A stretch of DNA of 64,000 nucleotides from Microglena sp. YARC (taxonomy: Eukaryota > Chlorophyta > Chlorophyceae > Chlamydomonadales > Chlamydomonadaceae), in NCBI GenBank assembly GCA_022414725.1, contig CM039462.1, forward strand, positions 132,191,891-132,255,890, written 5' to 3'. Below are positions 63,746 to 64,000 of the stretch, piece by piece (the first letter of the stretch is position 1; every line of letters starts with the position of its first letter). Position numbers and translations under genes: made by a program. The notes beneath the pieces are model-generated. The model did not search any database. It saw nothing but the letters and a program-made list of their open reading frames with translations, and had not been told where the DNA came from.

Positions 63746-64000
63746 TGTAGAGAGAGGTGCAAATGGTTTTTCTTTTTTCTTTTCCTACACAAAGGAGTCT
63801 ATGTCGCCTCATAAGGGCGTGAGTCTCAGGGATTTTTTTCAAATCAAAAAGAGGGAATCTTATTCCTTTTCTTTTTTCCCCTCCCTTTATTCCTCCCAAA
63901 ACAGGATCCCTATTCCGATTGTCCGTCGGATTTTCGTCATTTTTAGTCAATTTCAGTAAACAAAAACAAAAACAAACTTTTTTTCGGTTTCTTTATTCGA
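63746..64000. other. Right edge: no gene seen
   Basis: T-rich and A-rich sequence (TTTTTCTTTTTTCTTTTCC, AAACAAAAACAAAAACAAAC). It presumably belongs to the TM9SF intron that continues outside the window. Confidence 0.4.

Overview
The window is nuclear DNA of a eukaryote, most likely a chlorophycean green alga. The evidence is spliced genes with many small exons, an Nbp35 protein of the green-lineage type, and a chloroplast adenylate kinase with a CP12-like tail, a fusion known from Chlamydomonas. GC content is moderate, introns are long and repeat-filled, and short TTTAGGG-type tracts occur at about 4,450-4,630 and 19,080-19,150. Dunaliella would fit, but the species is not proven. No bacterial, organellar or viral gene set is present.

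Six protein genes could be rebuilt exon by exon from conserved protein sequence and in-phase GT-AG junctions. On the minus strand: an AP-2 alpha-adaptin (21,005 to 4,039, 13 exons, C-terminal ear not found in the window) and a PP4 catalytic subunit (32,683 to 25,012, 9 exons). Divergent from PP4, on the plus strand, is adenylate kinase ADK3 (33,002 to 40,669, 7 exons). Convergent with ADK3, on the minus strand, is the Fe-S scaffold ATPase NBP35 (50,075 to 42,290, 7 exons). Divergent from NBP35, on the plus strand, is a small acidic ERICH2-like protein (50,373 to 55,374, 5 exons). On the minus strand at the right edge are the last two exons of a TM9SF nonaspanin (62,859 to 61,208). The PP4/ADK3 and NBP35/ERICH2-like pairs each share a start-to-start gap of about 300 bp. 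The genes are housekeeping functions (endocytosis, signalling, plastid energy and Calvin-cycle redox control, Fe-S assembly, endomembrane) and do not form one pathway.

The rest is repeats: micro- and minisatellites, about ten dispersed short-element families (a tRNA-related SINE, several foldback MITE-like elements, a short TTTA-tailed element), one decayed LINE next to a 1-kb N gap (58,694-59,693), and long C/G homopolymers.

The most striking feature is what I call exon-edge echoes. At about 20 exon edges in all six genes, the end of the exon together with its splice site and adjoining intron is copied one to nine times into the neighbouring intron. Some copies are nearly identical to the real edge; others are decayed, with stop codons or inserted elements. 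I do not know this as a described genome-wide pattern. It is the best candidate for something new in this window.
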